A stretch of 64,000 nt of DNA from Pseudomonadota bacterium (GCA_023386635.1 JAEWJH010000044.1:1-64000); one strand, 5' to 3'; shown: positions 16,223 to 24,722, counted from the stretch's first letter. Made by a program: numbers and translations. Notes: generated by a model not told the origin, from the letters alone.

Positions 16223-18558
16223 GCGGCGGTCTCCGTCTGTTGGCGTGCGCGCAACGCCGCGCGGATGCGCTGCGGCGTCGCCGGCATTTCGTCGATGGCG
16301 ACGCCGAACGGCGACAGCGCATCGTTGATGGCGTTCATCACCGCGGCCGGCGAACCGATCGCGCCGCCTTCGCCAAGGCCCTTGGCCTGAAGGTTCGTCG
16401 CGGTGGTGTGGGTTTCGAGATGATGCAGTTCGATCGGCGGGATTTCGTGCGCTGTCGGCGGCAGGAAGTCGGCGAGGGTTGATGACAGGATCGTGCCGTT
16501 CTCGTCGTAAAGGATTTCCTCGAGGATCGCGTTGCCGATGCCTTGGGCGATGCCGCCATGCACCTGCCCGTCGGCGATCATCGGGTTGATGATGCGGCCG
16601 CAATCCTCGGCGGCAATGAACTTCTCGACCTTGACCTGTCCGGTTTCAATATCGACCTCGACCATGGCCACATGGCAGGCATTGGAGAAGGTGCCGGGCG
16701 GATCATAGTGACCGGTCTCGGTCATGCCGGGGTCGATCTCGCCTTTGAAACGATGCGTCTGGTGGTAGGCCTCGCGGGCCAGCGCGGCGATGCCGATGGT
16801 TCGATCGGTCCCGGCCACGGTGGCGGCGCCGTCGCCCAGCACGATGTCCTCCGGCGCCGCTTCCAGCATGTGCGTCGCGAGCTTGATGATCTTCGCGCGC
16901 AGCTTCTGCGCGGCGATCACGGTCGCGCCGCCGGAGATCACCAGCGAGCGGCTAGCGAAAGTGCCCCAGCCATACGGCGAACGATCTGTGTCGCCGTGGA
17001 TCACCTTGATGCGCTGCGGCTCGATGCCGAGCTGGTCGGCGACGATCTGCGCCAAGGTGGTGCGCAGACCCTGGCCGTGCGGCGAGGTGCCGATCCGCAA
17101 TTCGACAAAGCCCGACGGGTCCATGGTCAGCTCGACCATTTCCCAGCCGGGTGTGATCGCCATGCCGCGCGCCGCGAACGCCGGACTGCCGTAGCCGGTG
17201 CGCTCGGAGAACGTGCAGAAACCGAGGCCGAGATAGCGGTTCTGTTTGCGCAGCGTCTGCTGGCGCGCGCGGAACGCCGGCACGTCCACGTGCTTAACGG
17301 CAAGCTCCAGCGTTTCCTTATAGGTCGCCTCGTCGAATACCAGACCCATGGCCGAGGTGTAGGGGAATTGATCGATCAGATTGCGGCGGCGGATATCGAT
17401 CGGGTCGATGCCTAATTCCGCCGCGGCCTTGTCCATCAGCCGTTCCAGCGTGAAGGTGATCACCGGGCGCGACACGCCGCGATACGGCGCCATCGGGCAG
17501 GTGTTGGTGGCGATGCCGCGCGCGGTGCAGGCATAGTGCTGGACGTCATAAGGGCCCGGGATTTCCGCCATCGCCATCAGCGGCTCGACGCCGCAGGTGG
17601 TGGGGAAACAGGAATAGGCGCCGATATTGGCGAGCACGTCGGCCGACAGCGCGATCAGTTTGCCGTCGGCGTCGAACGCGCCGTCGAGCGAAATATACTG
17701 GTCGCGGCTGTGATAGCTGGCGATCAGGTTCTCGCGGCGATCCTCGGTCCAGGCGAATGAACTGCGGTGCTCGCGCGCCAGCCACGCGATCAGCACATAT
17801 TCCGGCGGCAGCGACATCTTCTGGCCGAAACCGCCGCCGACGTCGGGTGCGATCACCCGCAGGTCGGATTCCGGCATGTCGAGAATGTCGGCCACGGCGG
17901 TGCGCGTCAGATGCGGCATCTGCGTGGTGCAGGTCAGCGTGATACGGCCGGTCGCTGGATCATAGGCCGCGTGCGCCGCGCGCGCCTCGATCGGCGTCGC
18001 ATTCTGGCGGTGCGAGCGCGCTTCGAGTCGGACGATTTTATGGGCGTTGCGCCACGCGGCATCGAATTCCGGCGTCTTCACCTGGGCGTTGACGATCACG
18101 TTGTCCGGTGCTTCCGGATGCAGCGCCGCGCTCGTGGCGGCCGCGCGCGCGTCAACCAGTGGCAGCGTCGCGTCAATCTCGACGTCTACGGCGTCAGCGA
18201 TATCTTCCGCCTCCTCCTCGCTCGCGGCGATGGCGGCGGCGATGCATTCCCCGGCGAAGCGCACCACGCCATCGGCGAGGATCGGCTGGCCGATCGGCCG
18301 GTAGTTGAACTTGTGCAGCATCGGCTTGATCGGCTTGAGGGCGGCAAGGTCTGCTGCGGTGACGACGAACGCGCCCTCAGGCACCGTGATCTTTTTGATC
18401 GTCCCGGCGGCGACCGGGCTGCGCACGAAGCGGACCCAATGCACAGCCGACAGATCGGCGGTGAAACGCCCGCGGCCGGTCACCAGCGCCGGGTCTTCCA
18501 GCCGCCTTATGGCGCGGCCGACCCAGGTTGTGCCCGATCCTTTGGTGGGCGCGCTCAT
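16219..18558 (-). CDS. Molybdenum hydroxylase large subunit (xanthine dehydrogenase / CO-dehydrogenase-like family), copy 2
   Basis: 779 residues. The N-terminus WVGRAIRRLEDPALVTGRGRF matches the family and is related to copy 1. The cofactor region contains DVGGGFGQKMSLPPE, and the active-site glutamate lies in AKGLGEGGAIGSP near the C-terminus. The start overlaps the stop of the FAD-subunit gene by 4 nt. Clear differences from copy 1 around the substrate loops suggest a different substrate or regiochemistry rather than a recent duplicate. The protein is cytosolic, with no Tat-type leader. Confidence 0.92.
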   Translation of the reverse strand: MSAPTKGSGTTWVGRAIRRLEDPALVTGRGRFTADLSAVHWVRFVRSPVAAGTIKKITVPEGAFVVTAADLAALKPIKPMLHKFNYRPIGQPILADGVVRFAGECIAAAIAASEEEAEDIADAVDVEIDATLPLVDARAAATSAALHPEAPDNVIVNAQVKTPEFDAAWRNAHKIVRLEARSHRQNATPIEARAAHAAYDPATGRITLTCTTQMPHLTRTAVADILDMPESDLRVIAPDVGGGFGQKMSLPPEYVLIAWLAREHRSSFAWTEDRRENLIASYHSRDQYISLDGAFDADGKLIALSADVLANIGAYSCFPTTCGVEPLMAMAEIPGPYDVQHYACTARGIATNTCPMAPYRGVSRPVITFTLERLMDKAAAELGIDPIDIRRRNLIDQFPYTSAMGLVFDEATYKETLELAVKHVDVPAFRARQQTLRKQNRYLGLGFCTFSERTGYGSPAFAARGMAITPGWEMVELTMDPSGFVELRIGTSPHGQGLRTTLAQIVADQLGIEPQRIKVIHGDTDRSPYGWGTFASRSLVISGGATVIAAQKLRAKIIKLATHMLEAAPEDIVLGDGAATVAGTDRTIGIAALAREAYHQTHRFKGEIDPGMTETGHYDPPGTFSNACHVAMVEVDIETGQVKVEKFIAAEDCGRIINPMIADGQVHGGIAQGIGNAILEEILYDENGTILSSTLADFLPPTAHEIPPIELHHLETHTTATNLQAKGLGEGGAIGSPAAVMNAINDALSPFGVAIDEMPATPQRIRAALRARQQTETAA

Positions 18559-19412
18559 GTGACCGAAGCTTCCAGCGCGCGCCGCACCACGGCACGAACG
18601 AGATCGCGGCGATACTCGCCGGTGGTCTGGATATCCTCCAGCGGATCGATCGCGGCGCTGGCGGCATCGGCAGCCGCGCGGAACGCGGCGTCGCCGGGCG
18701 CTTGACCGTTGAGTGCGGCTTCGGCTTCCGGAATGCGGCGCGGGCTAGGCTCTGCACCGCCGACACCGACGCGCGCATCGGTAATGCGCCCGTCCGTGAG
18801 ACGATAAGTGGCCAACGATGCTGACATGGCGAAATCGCCGGCGCGGCGGCTAAATTCGTTGAAGCCGAATTTCGTGCCGGCCGGGAGCAGCGCATAGCGC
18901 ACCTCGGCCAGCAATTCGTCTTCCTTCAGCGCGGTCGACATCAGCCCTTCGAAAAACGCGTTCGCGGGGATGATGCGTTCGCCGCCCTTGCGCCGCGCGA
19001 CCAGTTCGGCGTCGAGGGTCGCTGCGGTCAGGCACCATTCGGACGACGGGTCGGCGTGGGCGAGGCTGCCGCACATGGTGCCGCGCATGCGGATCGGATA
19101 GTGCGCGATGTTATGCACGACCGACGCGAGCAGCGCGCCGAGTGGCCCCGGCTCGACCGGCTTGTGGAACGCGGCGTGGCGCACACACGCGCCGACAATA
19201 AGCTTGCCGTTCTCGACGGCGAGCTTGTCGAGACCCGCGACCTCGTTGATATCGACGAGATGCGCCGGGCGCGCCATGCGGAACGCCATGATCGGCACGA
19301 GGCTCTGCCCTCCGGCGAGCACGCGGCCGTCCTGCGGCGCGACTTCGGCCAGAATCGACAGCGCCTCGTCCAGGGTTCGCGGCGTGTGACGAACGAACGG
19401 CGCTGGCTTCAT
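18555..19412 (-). CDS. Molybdenum hydroxylase medium subunit, FAD-binding (CoxM-like)
   Basis: 285 residues. FAD-binding motifs of this family are visible: AGGQSLVPIMAFRMARP near residue 40 and, around residue 105, HYPIRMRGTMCGSLAHADP. A CO-dehydrogenase flavoprotein C-terminal domain follows. It accepts electrons from the small subunit and passes them to NAD or a quinone pool. It starts 12 bp after the nadC-like stop and overlaps the next large-subunit gene by 4 nt, so all five genes should be translated from one message. It is the only FAD subunit available for two large subunits. Confidence 0.93.
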   Translation of the reverse strand: MKPAPFVRHTPRTLDEALSILAEVAPQDGRVLAGGQSLVPIMAFRMARPAHLVDINEVAGLDKLAVENGKLIVGACVRHAAFHKPVEPGPLGALLASVVHNIAHYPIRMRGTMCGSLAHADPSSEWCLTAATLDAELVARRKGGERIIPANAFFEGLMSTALKEDELLAEVRYALLPAGTKFGFNEFSRRAGDFAMSASLATYRLTDGRITDARVGVGGAEPSPRRIPEAEAALNGQAPGDAAFRAAADAASAAIDPLEDIQTTGEYRRDLVRAVVRRALEASVT

Positions 19413-19424
19413 GGCATCACCTCG

Positions 19425-20258
19425 TCAGGCGTCGTCGAGCCCGATATCGACGGCAGGGGCCGCCTGAATGGTCTTGCTGGTGGAAATGTAGTCGACGCCG
19501 GTCTCGGCGATCGGCCGCACGGTGTCGAAGCGCACGCCACCCGACGCTTCCAGCGGAATGCGTCCGGCAACGAGCTTCACCGCCTCGCGCATTTGATCGA
19601 GCGGCATATTGTCGAGCATGATGATGTCGGCTTTCGCCTCGATGGCTTCGCGCACCTGATCGAGACGGTCGCATTCCACTTCGATCTTCACCAGACCGGG
19701 AATACGTGCGCGGGCGCGTTCGACCGCCTTGGTGATGCTGCCGCACACGGCGATGTGGTTGTCCTTGATGATCACGCCGCCGTCGAGGCCGAGGCGATGA
19801 TTGGCACCGCCGCCGCAGGTCACCGCGTGCTTCTCCAGCATGCGCAGGCCGGGCGTGGTCTTGCGGGTGTCGATCAGCTTCGCTCTGGTGCCCTTGATAG
19901 CGTCCATCCAGCGCGCGGTTTCGGTGGCGATCCCGGAGAGATGCTGGGTGATGTTGAGCGCAGTGCGCTCGACGGTGAGCAGGCTGCGCGCAGCGCCGGA
20001 CACGGTCAGGAGCGTCGTCTTCGGCTTGCAGCGCGTGCCGTCCGGGGTCTTGACCTCGACCTTGACGTTGGGGTCGTAGCGCTTGAAGCAGGCGGCAGCG
20101 ACGTCGATGCCGGCCAGCGACAGATCCTGCCGCGCGTTCATGTGAAAGGTGGTTGTGGCGTCCGCCTCGATCATCGACAGCGCGGTGAGGTCGCCGTGGC
20201 CGATATCCTCTTCGAGCCAGAGATCGATCAGGCGATTGACAGAGTAGAGATCCAGCAT
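19425..20258 (-). CDS. nadC: Nicotinate-nucleotide diphosphorylase (quinolinate phosphoribosyltransferase) family protein
   Basis: 277 residues, full family length. The NadC pattern is clear: LEEDIGHGDLT near the N-terminus, IDTRKTTPGLRMLEKHAV, the phosphate-binding CGGGANHRLGLDGG, and LEASGGV near residue 235. The C-terminal motif reads STSKTIQAAPAVDIG rather than the usual SVGALTHSAPALDIS form, which places it in a divergent NadC clade. The family turns quinolinate and PRPP into nicotinate mononucleotide. It is unusual that this gene heads a molybdenum hydroxylase operon instead of standing with nadA and nadB. It may be a second, catabolism-linked paralogue; ModD-type homologues are another possibility. 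Confidence 0.85.
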   Translation of the reverse strand: MLDLYSVNRLIDLWLEEDIGHGDLTALSMIEADATTTFHMNARQDLSLAGIDVAAACFKRYDPNVKVEVKTPDGTRCKPKTTLLTVSGAARSLLTVERTALNITQHLSGIATETARWMDAIKGTRAKLIDTRKTTPGLRMLEKHAVTCGGGANHRLGLDGGVIIKDNHIAVCGSITKAVERARARIPGLVKIEVECDRLDQVREAIEAKADIIMLDNMPLDQMREAVKLVAGRIPLEASGGVRFDTVRPIAETGVDYISTSKTIQAAPAVDIGLDDA

Positions 20259-20298
20259 GCGGGGTACTCGCTACATCGGGCGATCAGCCAATCCGGCG

Positions 20299-20347
20299 AT
20301 GATAGCCCGCCGGGCCGGCAAGGCAAGATCGTTTGTGCGCATACAAA
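20299..20347 (-). promoter_or_regulatory. Promoter and operator of the nadC-molybdenum hydroxylase operon
   Basis: On the minus strand, TTGCCT (20321-20326), a 16-nt spacer and TATCAT (20299-20304) form a good promoter for the gene starting at 20258. Five bases upstream of the -35 is TTTGTGCGCATACAAA (20332-20347), an imperfect palindrome containing TTTGTGCGCATA, one of four copies of the shared 12-mer. Here the site is upstream of the -35, so activation or looping is possible, unlike the other three copies. Confidence 0.55.
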
Positions 20348-20369
20348 AGCGGCGCGGCCCGCGCGGGCC
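20345..20369 (-). terminator. Possible terminator of the second SsuA-type ABC operon
   Basis: A GGCCC-GCGC-GGGCC inverted repeat (20356-20369) adjoins the permease stop and is followed on the minus strand by a short CTTTT. The stem is only 5 bp and overlaps the operator region of the next operon, so the assignment is tentative. Confidence 0.35.
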
Positions 20370-21097
20370 TAGCGCGGCGCCGTCCGGTCCAGCATCAACA
20401 GCAGCGCATTGGCGCCCACGGCGAACACCGACAGGAACAGCGCCACCGCCATAATGGTGGCGATGTCGCCCAGCCCCATCGCGCTGGTGATCATGAAGCC
20501 GAGCCCGCGCTGCGAGGCGAACATCTCGCCGATCAGCACGCCGAGCAGCGTCAGCGAGAAGCCGAGTCGCGCGCCGGCCAGCACTTCGGGCAGGACGGCG
20601 GGGAGCGCGATATGCCAGGCCATCTGGCCGGGGGTCAGCCGCATGGTTTCGGCGGCGCGCCAATACACCGGTTTGATTTGCAGAATCGCCTTCATGGTGA
20701 AAATCGTCACCGGGATCAGCCCGTGCATCGCGCCAAAAGCGATCTTGGCGGAGATACCGAGACCGAAGCACAGCAGCACCAGCGGATAGAGCGTCACCTT
20801 CGGCAGCGAATAGAGCGCGATCAGGATCGGCTCGGAGACGATCGCCGATGTGCGGCTCAGGCCGAGCGCGACGCCGAGCGCGACACCGCCGATCAGCGAG
20901 ATCAGCGCCGCGGCGACGAAAGCGCGTGCGGTCTCCGCCACATTCAGCCAGAACCGTTCGGTGCCGATCAGTTTGCCGAGATGCTCGAGCGTGTCGAGCG
21001 GGGAGGTGAGGGCAATGTCGCCGGCGATCCAGTGCAGGATTTGCCAGGCGGCGACGATGCCGACGATCAGCAGGATGAAGTCGATGAGGCGTTTCAT
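20369..21097 (-). CDS. ABC transporter permease, SsuC/TauC type (second permease of the operon)
   Basis: 242 residues from the ATG at 21097. The first helix is LIDFILLIVGIVAAWQIL. Five or six more hydrophobic helices and an EAA-type loop (AAETMRLTPGQMAWHIALP) follow. It lies 7 bp after the stop of another permease gene. The operon order is binding protein, ATPase, permease, permease. Two different permeases suggest a heterodimeric channel, unlike the single-permease operon at 3546-6138. It is the last gene of this operon. Confidence 0.9.
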   Translation of the reverse strand: MKRLIDFILLIVGIVAAWQILHWIAGDIALTSPLDTLEHLGKLIGTERFWLNVAETARAFVAAALISLIGGVALGVALGLSRTSAIVSEPILIALYSLPKVTLYPLVLLCFGLGISAKIAFGAMHGLIPVTIFTMKAILQIKPVYWRAAETMRLTPGQMAWHIALPAVLPEVLAGARLGFSLTLLGVLIGEMFASQRGLGFMITSAMGLGDIATIMAVALFLSVFAVGANALLLMLDRTAPR

Positions 21098-21104
21098 CGG
21101 CAGG

Positions 21105-21869
21105 TCACCGCTGCAGCCGGCTTTGCAGCCGCCGGTCGATGCTGTCGAGCACCGCATTAGCCACGGTCGCGACGACGATGACGAGCAGCATCAGCCCGTA
21201 CATTTTGCGGTTCTCGAAATTGTTGTAGGCGTAGGCGATCTGGTAGCCGATGCCCTGGCCCGACAAGATGAATTCCGAGGCGATCACGCCGATGAAGGCA
21301 TAGGCGAAAGCGAGCTTGATGCCGGTGAACAGATGCGGCGCTGCCGCCGGCAGGTCGATCAGCAGCGCGCGGCGCGCGAGCCCCATCCGGTAGATCGCCG
21401 CGGTCTTGCGCAGCACGCGCGGGATGCGGTCGAGGCCGGTGAGCGTCGAAGCAATCATGGCGACGATCGACAGCAGCACGGCGATGGCGATGATCGCCCG
21501 GTCGCTGACACCGAACACGACAATGAACACCGGATAGAACATGAAGGTCGGGATCGCGTAATAGCTCGCGAGCAGCGGCTCCAGCGTTGCGCGTAAGCGG
21601 GGGATCGCGTGGATGGCGATGCCGATCGCGAAACCGAGCACGATCGACAGCGCCGAGGCGATGGCGACGTCCTGCAGGGTCGAGGCGATATCGGCATTGA
21701 ACTCGCCGGTGTCGAGCAGGTGCCAAAGGCTGGTCGCCATCTCCGATGGGGGCAGCACCACGGTGCGCGGCAGCACGCCGAGACGGCAAAGCGCCTCGAA
21801 GCCCAGAATGAACGCGGCCACGACCGCGAGGCGAATCCAGCCTTCGCGGGTCAGGCCGTAGCGTTTCAC
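21105..21869 (-). CDS. ABC transporter permease, SsuC/TauC type (first permease of the operon)
   Basis: 254 residues from the GTG at 21867-21869, which overlaps the ATPase stop in a GTGA arrangement. No in-frame ATG fits downstream of that stop near the domain start. The N-terminus KRYGLTREGWIRLAVVAAF leads into the first helix, and the EAA-type loop reads AAIYRMGLARRALLIDLPAA. It would pair with the following permease. The family imports sulfonates, nitrate, pyrimidine precursors or aromatic carboxylates. Confidence 0.88.
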   Translation of the reverse strand: MKRYGLTREGWIRLAVVAAFILGFEALCRLGVLPRTVVLPPSEMATSLWHLLDTGEFNADIASTLQDVAIASALSIVLGFAIGIAIHAIPRLRATLEPLLASYYAIPTFMFYPVFIVVFGVSDRAIIAIAVLLSIVAMIASTLTGLDRIPRVLRKTAAIYRMGLARRALLIDLPAAAPHLFTGIKLAFAYAFIGVIASEFILSGQGIGYQIAYAYNNFENRKMYGLMLLVIVVATVANAVLDSIDRRLQSRLQR

Positions 21870-22690
21870 GGCCGCGTACCCATCAGTTTGAGAGATTCGA
21901 CGCGCAGCTTGTCCCACAGCCTCGCGGTAATCGCGCCGAAGCCGGGATCGGAGACGATGCGGCTGTCGCGGTCGCGCGGCCATTGCGTTTCGACGATGTC
22001 GATGAAGCGGCCGGGCCGCGCCGACATGACGCCGACGCGGTCCGACAGCATCGCGGCCTCGTCGAGCGCGTGGGTGATCAGCAGAACGGTGGCGCCGGTT
22101 TCGCGCCACAGCCGCAGCAATTCGTCACCCATCAGCAGCCGGGTCTGCTGATCGAGCGCGCCGAACGGCTCATCGAGCAGAATGAGCCGCGGCTGCAACA
22201 CCAATGTGCGGGCGATGCAGACGCGCTGACGCATGCCGCCGGAGAGCTGCGCCGGATAGGTATGCTCGAAATCGCGCAAGCCCATGAAGCCGATGGCGTA
22301 GTCGACACGCTTTTTGACTTCGGCATCGTCGACACCGGCACGGCGCAGGCCAAACGCGACATTGTCGCGCACCGTCAGCCACGGAAATGAAGCGTCTTCC
22401 TGAAATACGACGCCGACGCCGTCCGGCACGCCATCGATGATTTTGCCTTCGAAGGTGGCCGTGCCCTCGGTCGGCGGCGAGAGGCCGGCGAGCACGTCGA
22501 GCAACGTGGACTTGCCGCAGCCGGACGGACCGACCACGGCAAAGAACTCGCCACGATAGAGATCAAGATCAATGGGTCCGAGCGCATGCAGGCCGGCACC
22601 CGACGCGAGCGGGAACACGCGGGTGACGCCGCGCAGTTGCGCGTGAACGGCGCGGGCTTCGGTTGTATGAACGGTCGTCACGCCGGACAT
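21866..22690 (-). CDS. ABC transporter ATP-binding protein, SsuB/TauB type
   Basis: 274 residues from the ATG at 22690. An in-frame GTG at 22726, which overlaps the binding-protein stop (GTGA) and has AAGG upstream, would add 12 residues and is a good alternative. Walker A is VGPSGCGKST, the signature is LSGGMRQRVCIARTL, Walker B is LILLDEPFGALDQ and the H-loop is LLITHALDEA. It drives the two-permease importer encoded downstream. Confidence 0.92.
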   Translation of the reverse strand: MSGVTTVHTTEARAVHAQLRGVTRVFPLASGAGLHALGPIDLDLYRGEFFAVVGPSGCGKSTLLDVLAGLSPPTEGTATFEGKIIDGVPDGVGVVFQEDASFPWLTVRDNVAFGLRRAGVDDAEVKKRVDYAIGFMGLRDFEHTYPAQLSGGMRQRVCIARTLVLQPRLILLDEPFGALDQQTRLLMGDELLRLWRETGATVLLITHALDEAAMLSDRVGVMSARPGRFIDIVETQWPRDRDSRIVSDPGFGAITARLWDKLRVESLKLMGTRP

Positions 22691-22722
22691 AACGCCGGTT
22701 CTCGCGCCGTCGGATGCGGCGG

Positions 22723-23721
22723 TCACAGTTTGCCTTGCAGATCCTTGGGCAGGAACGACTGGTCGACGATCTTGCTCCAGTCGACGTCCTCTTTCAGCTC
22801 GCCGATCAGTTTCAGACCTTCGGCCGTACGGTCGAGTTCGGCACGATTGAAGTCGCCAAGGCTCCACATCTTCGGCTCGATCATATTGTGGACCGCCTGC
22901 TTGGCGATGGCGGCATCGAAATTCCACATCTTCTGCAGGATCGCGGCGGTCTCGTCCGGATTGGCGTAGATCGCTTCCACCGCGGCGCGGCGGCCGGCGA
23001 TGATCGCGCGCAGCTTGTCGCCGTTGGCGCGTGCGAACTCGCGCGTGGTGATGCCGACGGATGTCGTCATCGGCGGCAGGATGTCCTTCGCCGCGGCGAT
23101 GGTGCGGTAGCGGTCCTTGCGGATGATCGACAGCGGCTCGATCAGCGCGGCAGCAGAGACGGCGCCCTGTTCGAGCATGGTCAGCGCCGGCGGATAGCCG
23201 CCCGCCGCGACGCGCGTCACCTTGCCGGCGTCGATACCCTTGGCCTTGAGCTCCATCAGGAAGATCATTTCCGATGACGACTTCGGCGAGGTGATCGCCA
23301 CCTTCTTGTCGACCAGATCGTTGATGGTCTTCACGTCGGAATTCGGCATCGTCACCAGCGTCGATTCCGCGATCGTGCGCGTGCCGACATTGACGATGAC
23401 GAGATCGAGTCCCTGCCGCGCCGCGGCGAGCGCCGCAGGCAATGCCACTTCGCCATAAGGCGTCGAATTGGCAAGAATGTTGCGAACCGTTGTGCCGCCG
23501 CCGGCCGAGCCGATGATGCCGGTGATGTCGACGCCAGCCTTCTTGAACAGGCCTTTCTCCATCGCGACGGCAAAGGGCGCGCCATAAAGGCTCTGACCCC
23601 ATTGCGTCACGGCGATTTCTTCGGCGTGAGCAGGCGTCTGGAAAGCTGCGCATGCCAAGGTGACCGAAGCCGCGAGCAGCGGAGCGGCATAACGAAGCAA
23701 ACGAGTCCTGATGTTGATCAT
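22723..23721 (-). CDS. ABC transporter substrate-binding protein (NMT1/SsuA family)
   Basis: 332 residues from the ATG at 23721, chosen for the GGTGGAG just upstream; a GTG at 23730 is the alternative. A signal peptide is present (MINIRTRLLRYAAPLLAASVT..., likely cut after AHA). The mature protein has the type II binding fold, with KGLFKKAGVDITGI near its start and ITSPKSSSEMIFLMEL in the middle. It is the first gene of its operon, behind a promoter with a perfect TTGACA -35 and the shared 12-mer operator. The ligand is unknown. Confidence 0.92.
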   Translation of the reverse strand: MINIRTRLLRYAAPLLAASVTLACAAFQTPAHAEEIAVTQWGQSLYGAPFAVAMEKGLFKKAGVDITGIIGSAGGGTTVRNILANSTPYGEVALPAALAAARQGLDLVIVNVGTRTIAESTLVTMPNSDVKTINDLVDKKVAITSPKSSSEMIFLMELKAKGIDAGKVTRVAAGGYPPALTMLEQGAVSAAALIEPLSIIRKDRYRTIAAAKDILPPMTTSVGITTREFARANGDKLRAIIAGRRAAVEAIYANPDETAAILQKMWNFDAAIAKQAVHNMIEPKMWSLGDFNRAELDRTAEGLKLIGELKEDVDWSKIVDQSFLPKDLQGKL

Positions 23722-23751
23722 GATCTCCACCTGATCCCGGACTTGAGTTTG

Positions 23752-23796
23752 TTTGTGCGCAAACGAGAGGCTAGGGGCGGGCCTCTAGGGTGTCAA
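23752..23796 (-). promoter_or_regulatory. Promoter and operator of the second SsuA-type ABC operon
   Basis: On the minus strand a perfect TTGACA (23791-23796) is followed after 17 nt by TAGCCT as a weak -10. The shared 12-mer is at 23752-23763 (TTTGTGCGCAAA on the plus strand), within GTTTGTGCGCAAAC (23751-23764). It lies where transcription would begin, 33 bases after the -35 start. The layout resembles the promoter at 8178-8217 and suits repression. Confidence 0.55.
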
Positions 23797-23834
23797 GAAA
23801 GGGTTTACGTGACGCAATGTGCGACGGGCTCGGC

Positions 23835-24641
23835 TTACGTTCCAACTTTTAGTTCGGAGACGAGCCCGCGCAACGTCGCGACGGTCGAGAGCGCGACGAT
23901 CCGGCCCGTGCGGGGATTCTCGGACGGCACGTTCTCGATGGCCATCGAGAAACGCGCGGTGTCGGCATCGACCTCGATGCGATGTGTGTTGAGCGTCAGC
24001 GCTGGATCGGCCCAGATTTCGAGCTGCGTGCGGTCCGGCCCGATGCCGGCGAGGCTGAGCGCCACGGCCACGTTCACATTGGCCGGAAAGCCCTTCACAC
24101 CGTCGCGCGCGCTGCCGGAAAACACCAGCAGCGGCTTGTCGAGATTCTTCACCGAGATGTTATTGTCGACGAGATGCGGCGCGCCGTCGAGGCCGCCAGG
24201 CGGCTTGCGCGTGATCATCTTGACGGAACGGATCTCGCCTTCGGCGGCGGCGCGCACGGCATCGAGCGCCAGCAGCGCGCCGGAGGGGACCAGGATGCGC
24301 GCATCCTTTTCTTTGGCGCGCGCCACCAAGTCCCAGTTCGGCAGCAATTGTCCGACCGACAGCGGCATGAAGATGCGGCCGCGATCGATCGCGCTGATGG
24401 CGATGTCGCGGAATAGCGCGGGCGGCAGCATCTCCACCACCACGTCGCAATCCTCGGCCAGCGCCGCCGGCGTCTTGAATGGCGTTGCGCCGATTTCCGG
24501 CAGGTTGCGCCGCGCCTTGTCCTGATCGTGCACAGAGACCGCGCCGAGTGCCAAACCGGGGACGCCTCGGATCAGCCGTCGCGCCACTTCGAGGCCGACG
24601 CCGCCAAGACCCGCCAGACCAACCCGCAACACCCGCGCCAT
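23835..24641 (-). CDS. Aspartate dehydrogenase family protein (NadX/DUF108)
   Basis: 268 residues after a GGAGGAG ribosome site. The N-terminal NAD(P)-binding motif is GLAGLGGVGLEVARRL. The family-specific region reads FSGSARDGVKGFPANVNVAV near residue 175, and the conserved C-terminal His lies in LNTHRIEV. NadX proteins oxidise L-aspartate to iminoaspartate, the precursor of quinolinate, or run in reverse as amino-acid dehydrogenases. No nadA is nearby. The presence of NadX-like and NadC-like genes in the same catabolic region is notable. It is the last gene of the operon beginning at 27964. Confidence 0.85.
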   Translation of the reverse strand: MARVLRVGLAGLGGVGLEVARRLIRGVPGLALGAVSVHDQDKARRNLPEIGATPFKTPAALAEDCDVVVEMLPPALFRDIAISAIDRGRIFMPLSVGQLLPNWDLVARAKEKDARILVPSGALLALDAVRAAAEGEIRSVKMITRKPPGGLDGAPHLVDNNISVKNLDKPLLVFSGSARDGVKGFPANVNVAVALSLAGIGPDRTQLEIWADPALTLNTHRIEVDADTARFSMAIENVPSENPRTGRIVALSTVATLRGLVSELKVGT

Positions 24642-24722
24642 CGTCGCTCTCCTCCGCTTGCCGAGGTGCCTTAGCGGGGTTCCGGACGGCGGTAAACCCG
24701 ACTCTGTAGGGAATCAGTTCTA

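Noticed and set aside
13470..18558. Aerobic CO dehydrogenase (coxL) identity for the molybdenum hydroxylases
   Set aside because: Neither large subunit shows the AYRCSFR active-site loop of true CO dehydrogenase, and the coxDEF accessory genes are absent.
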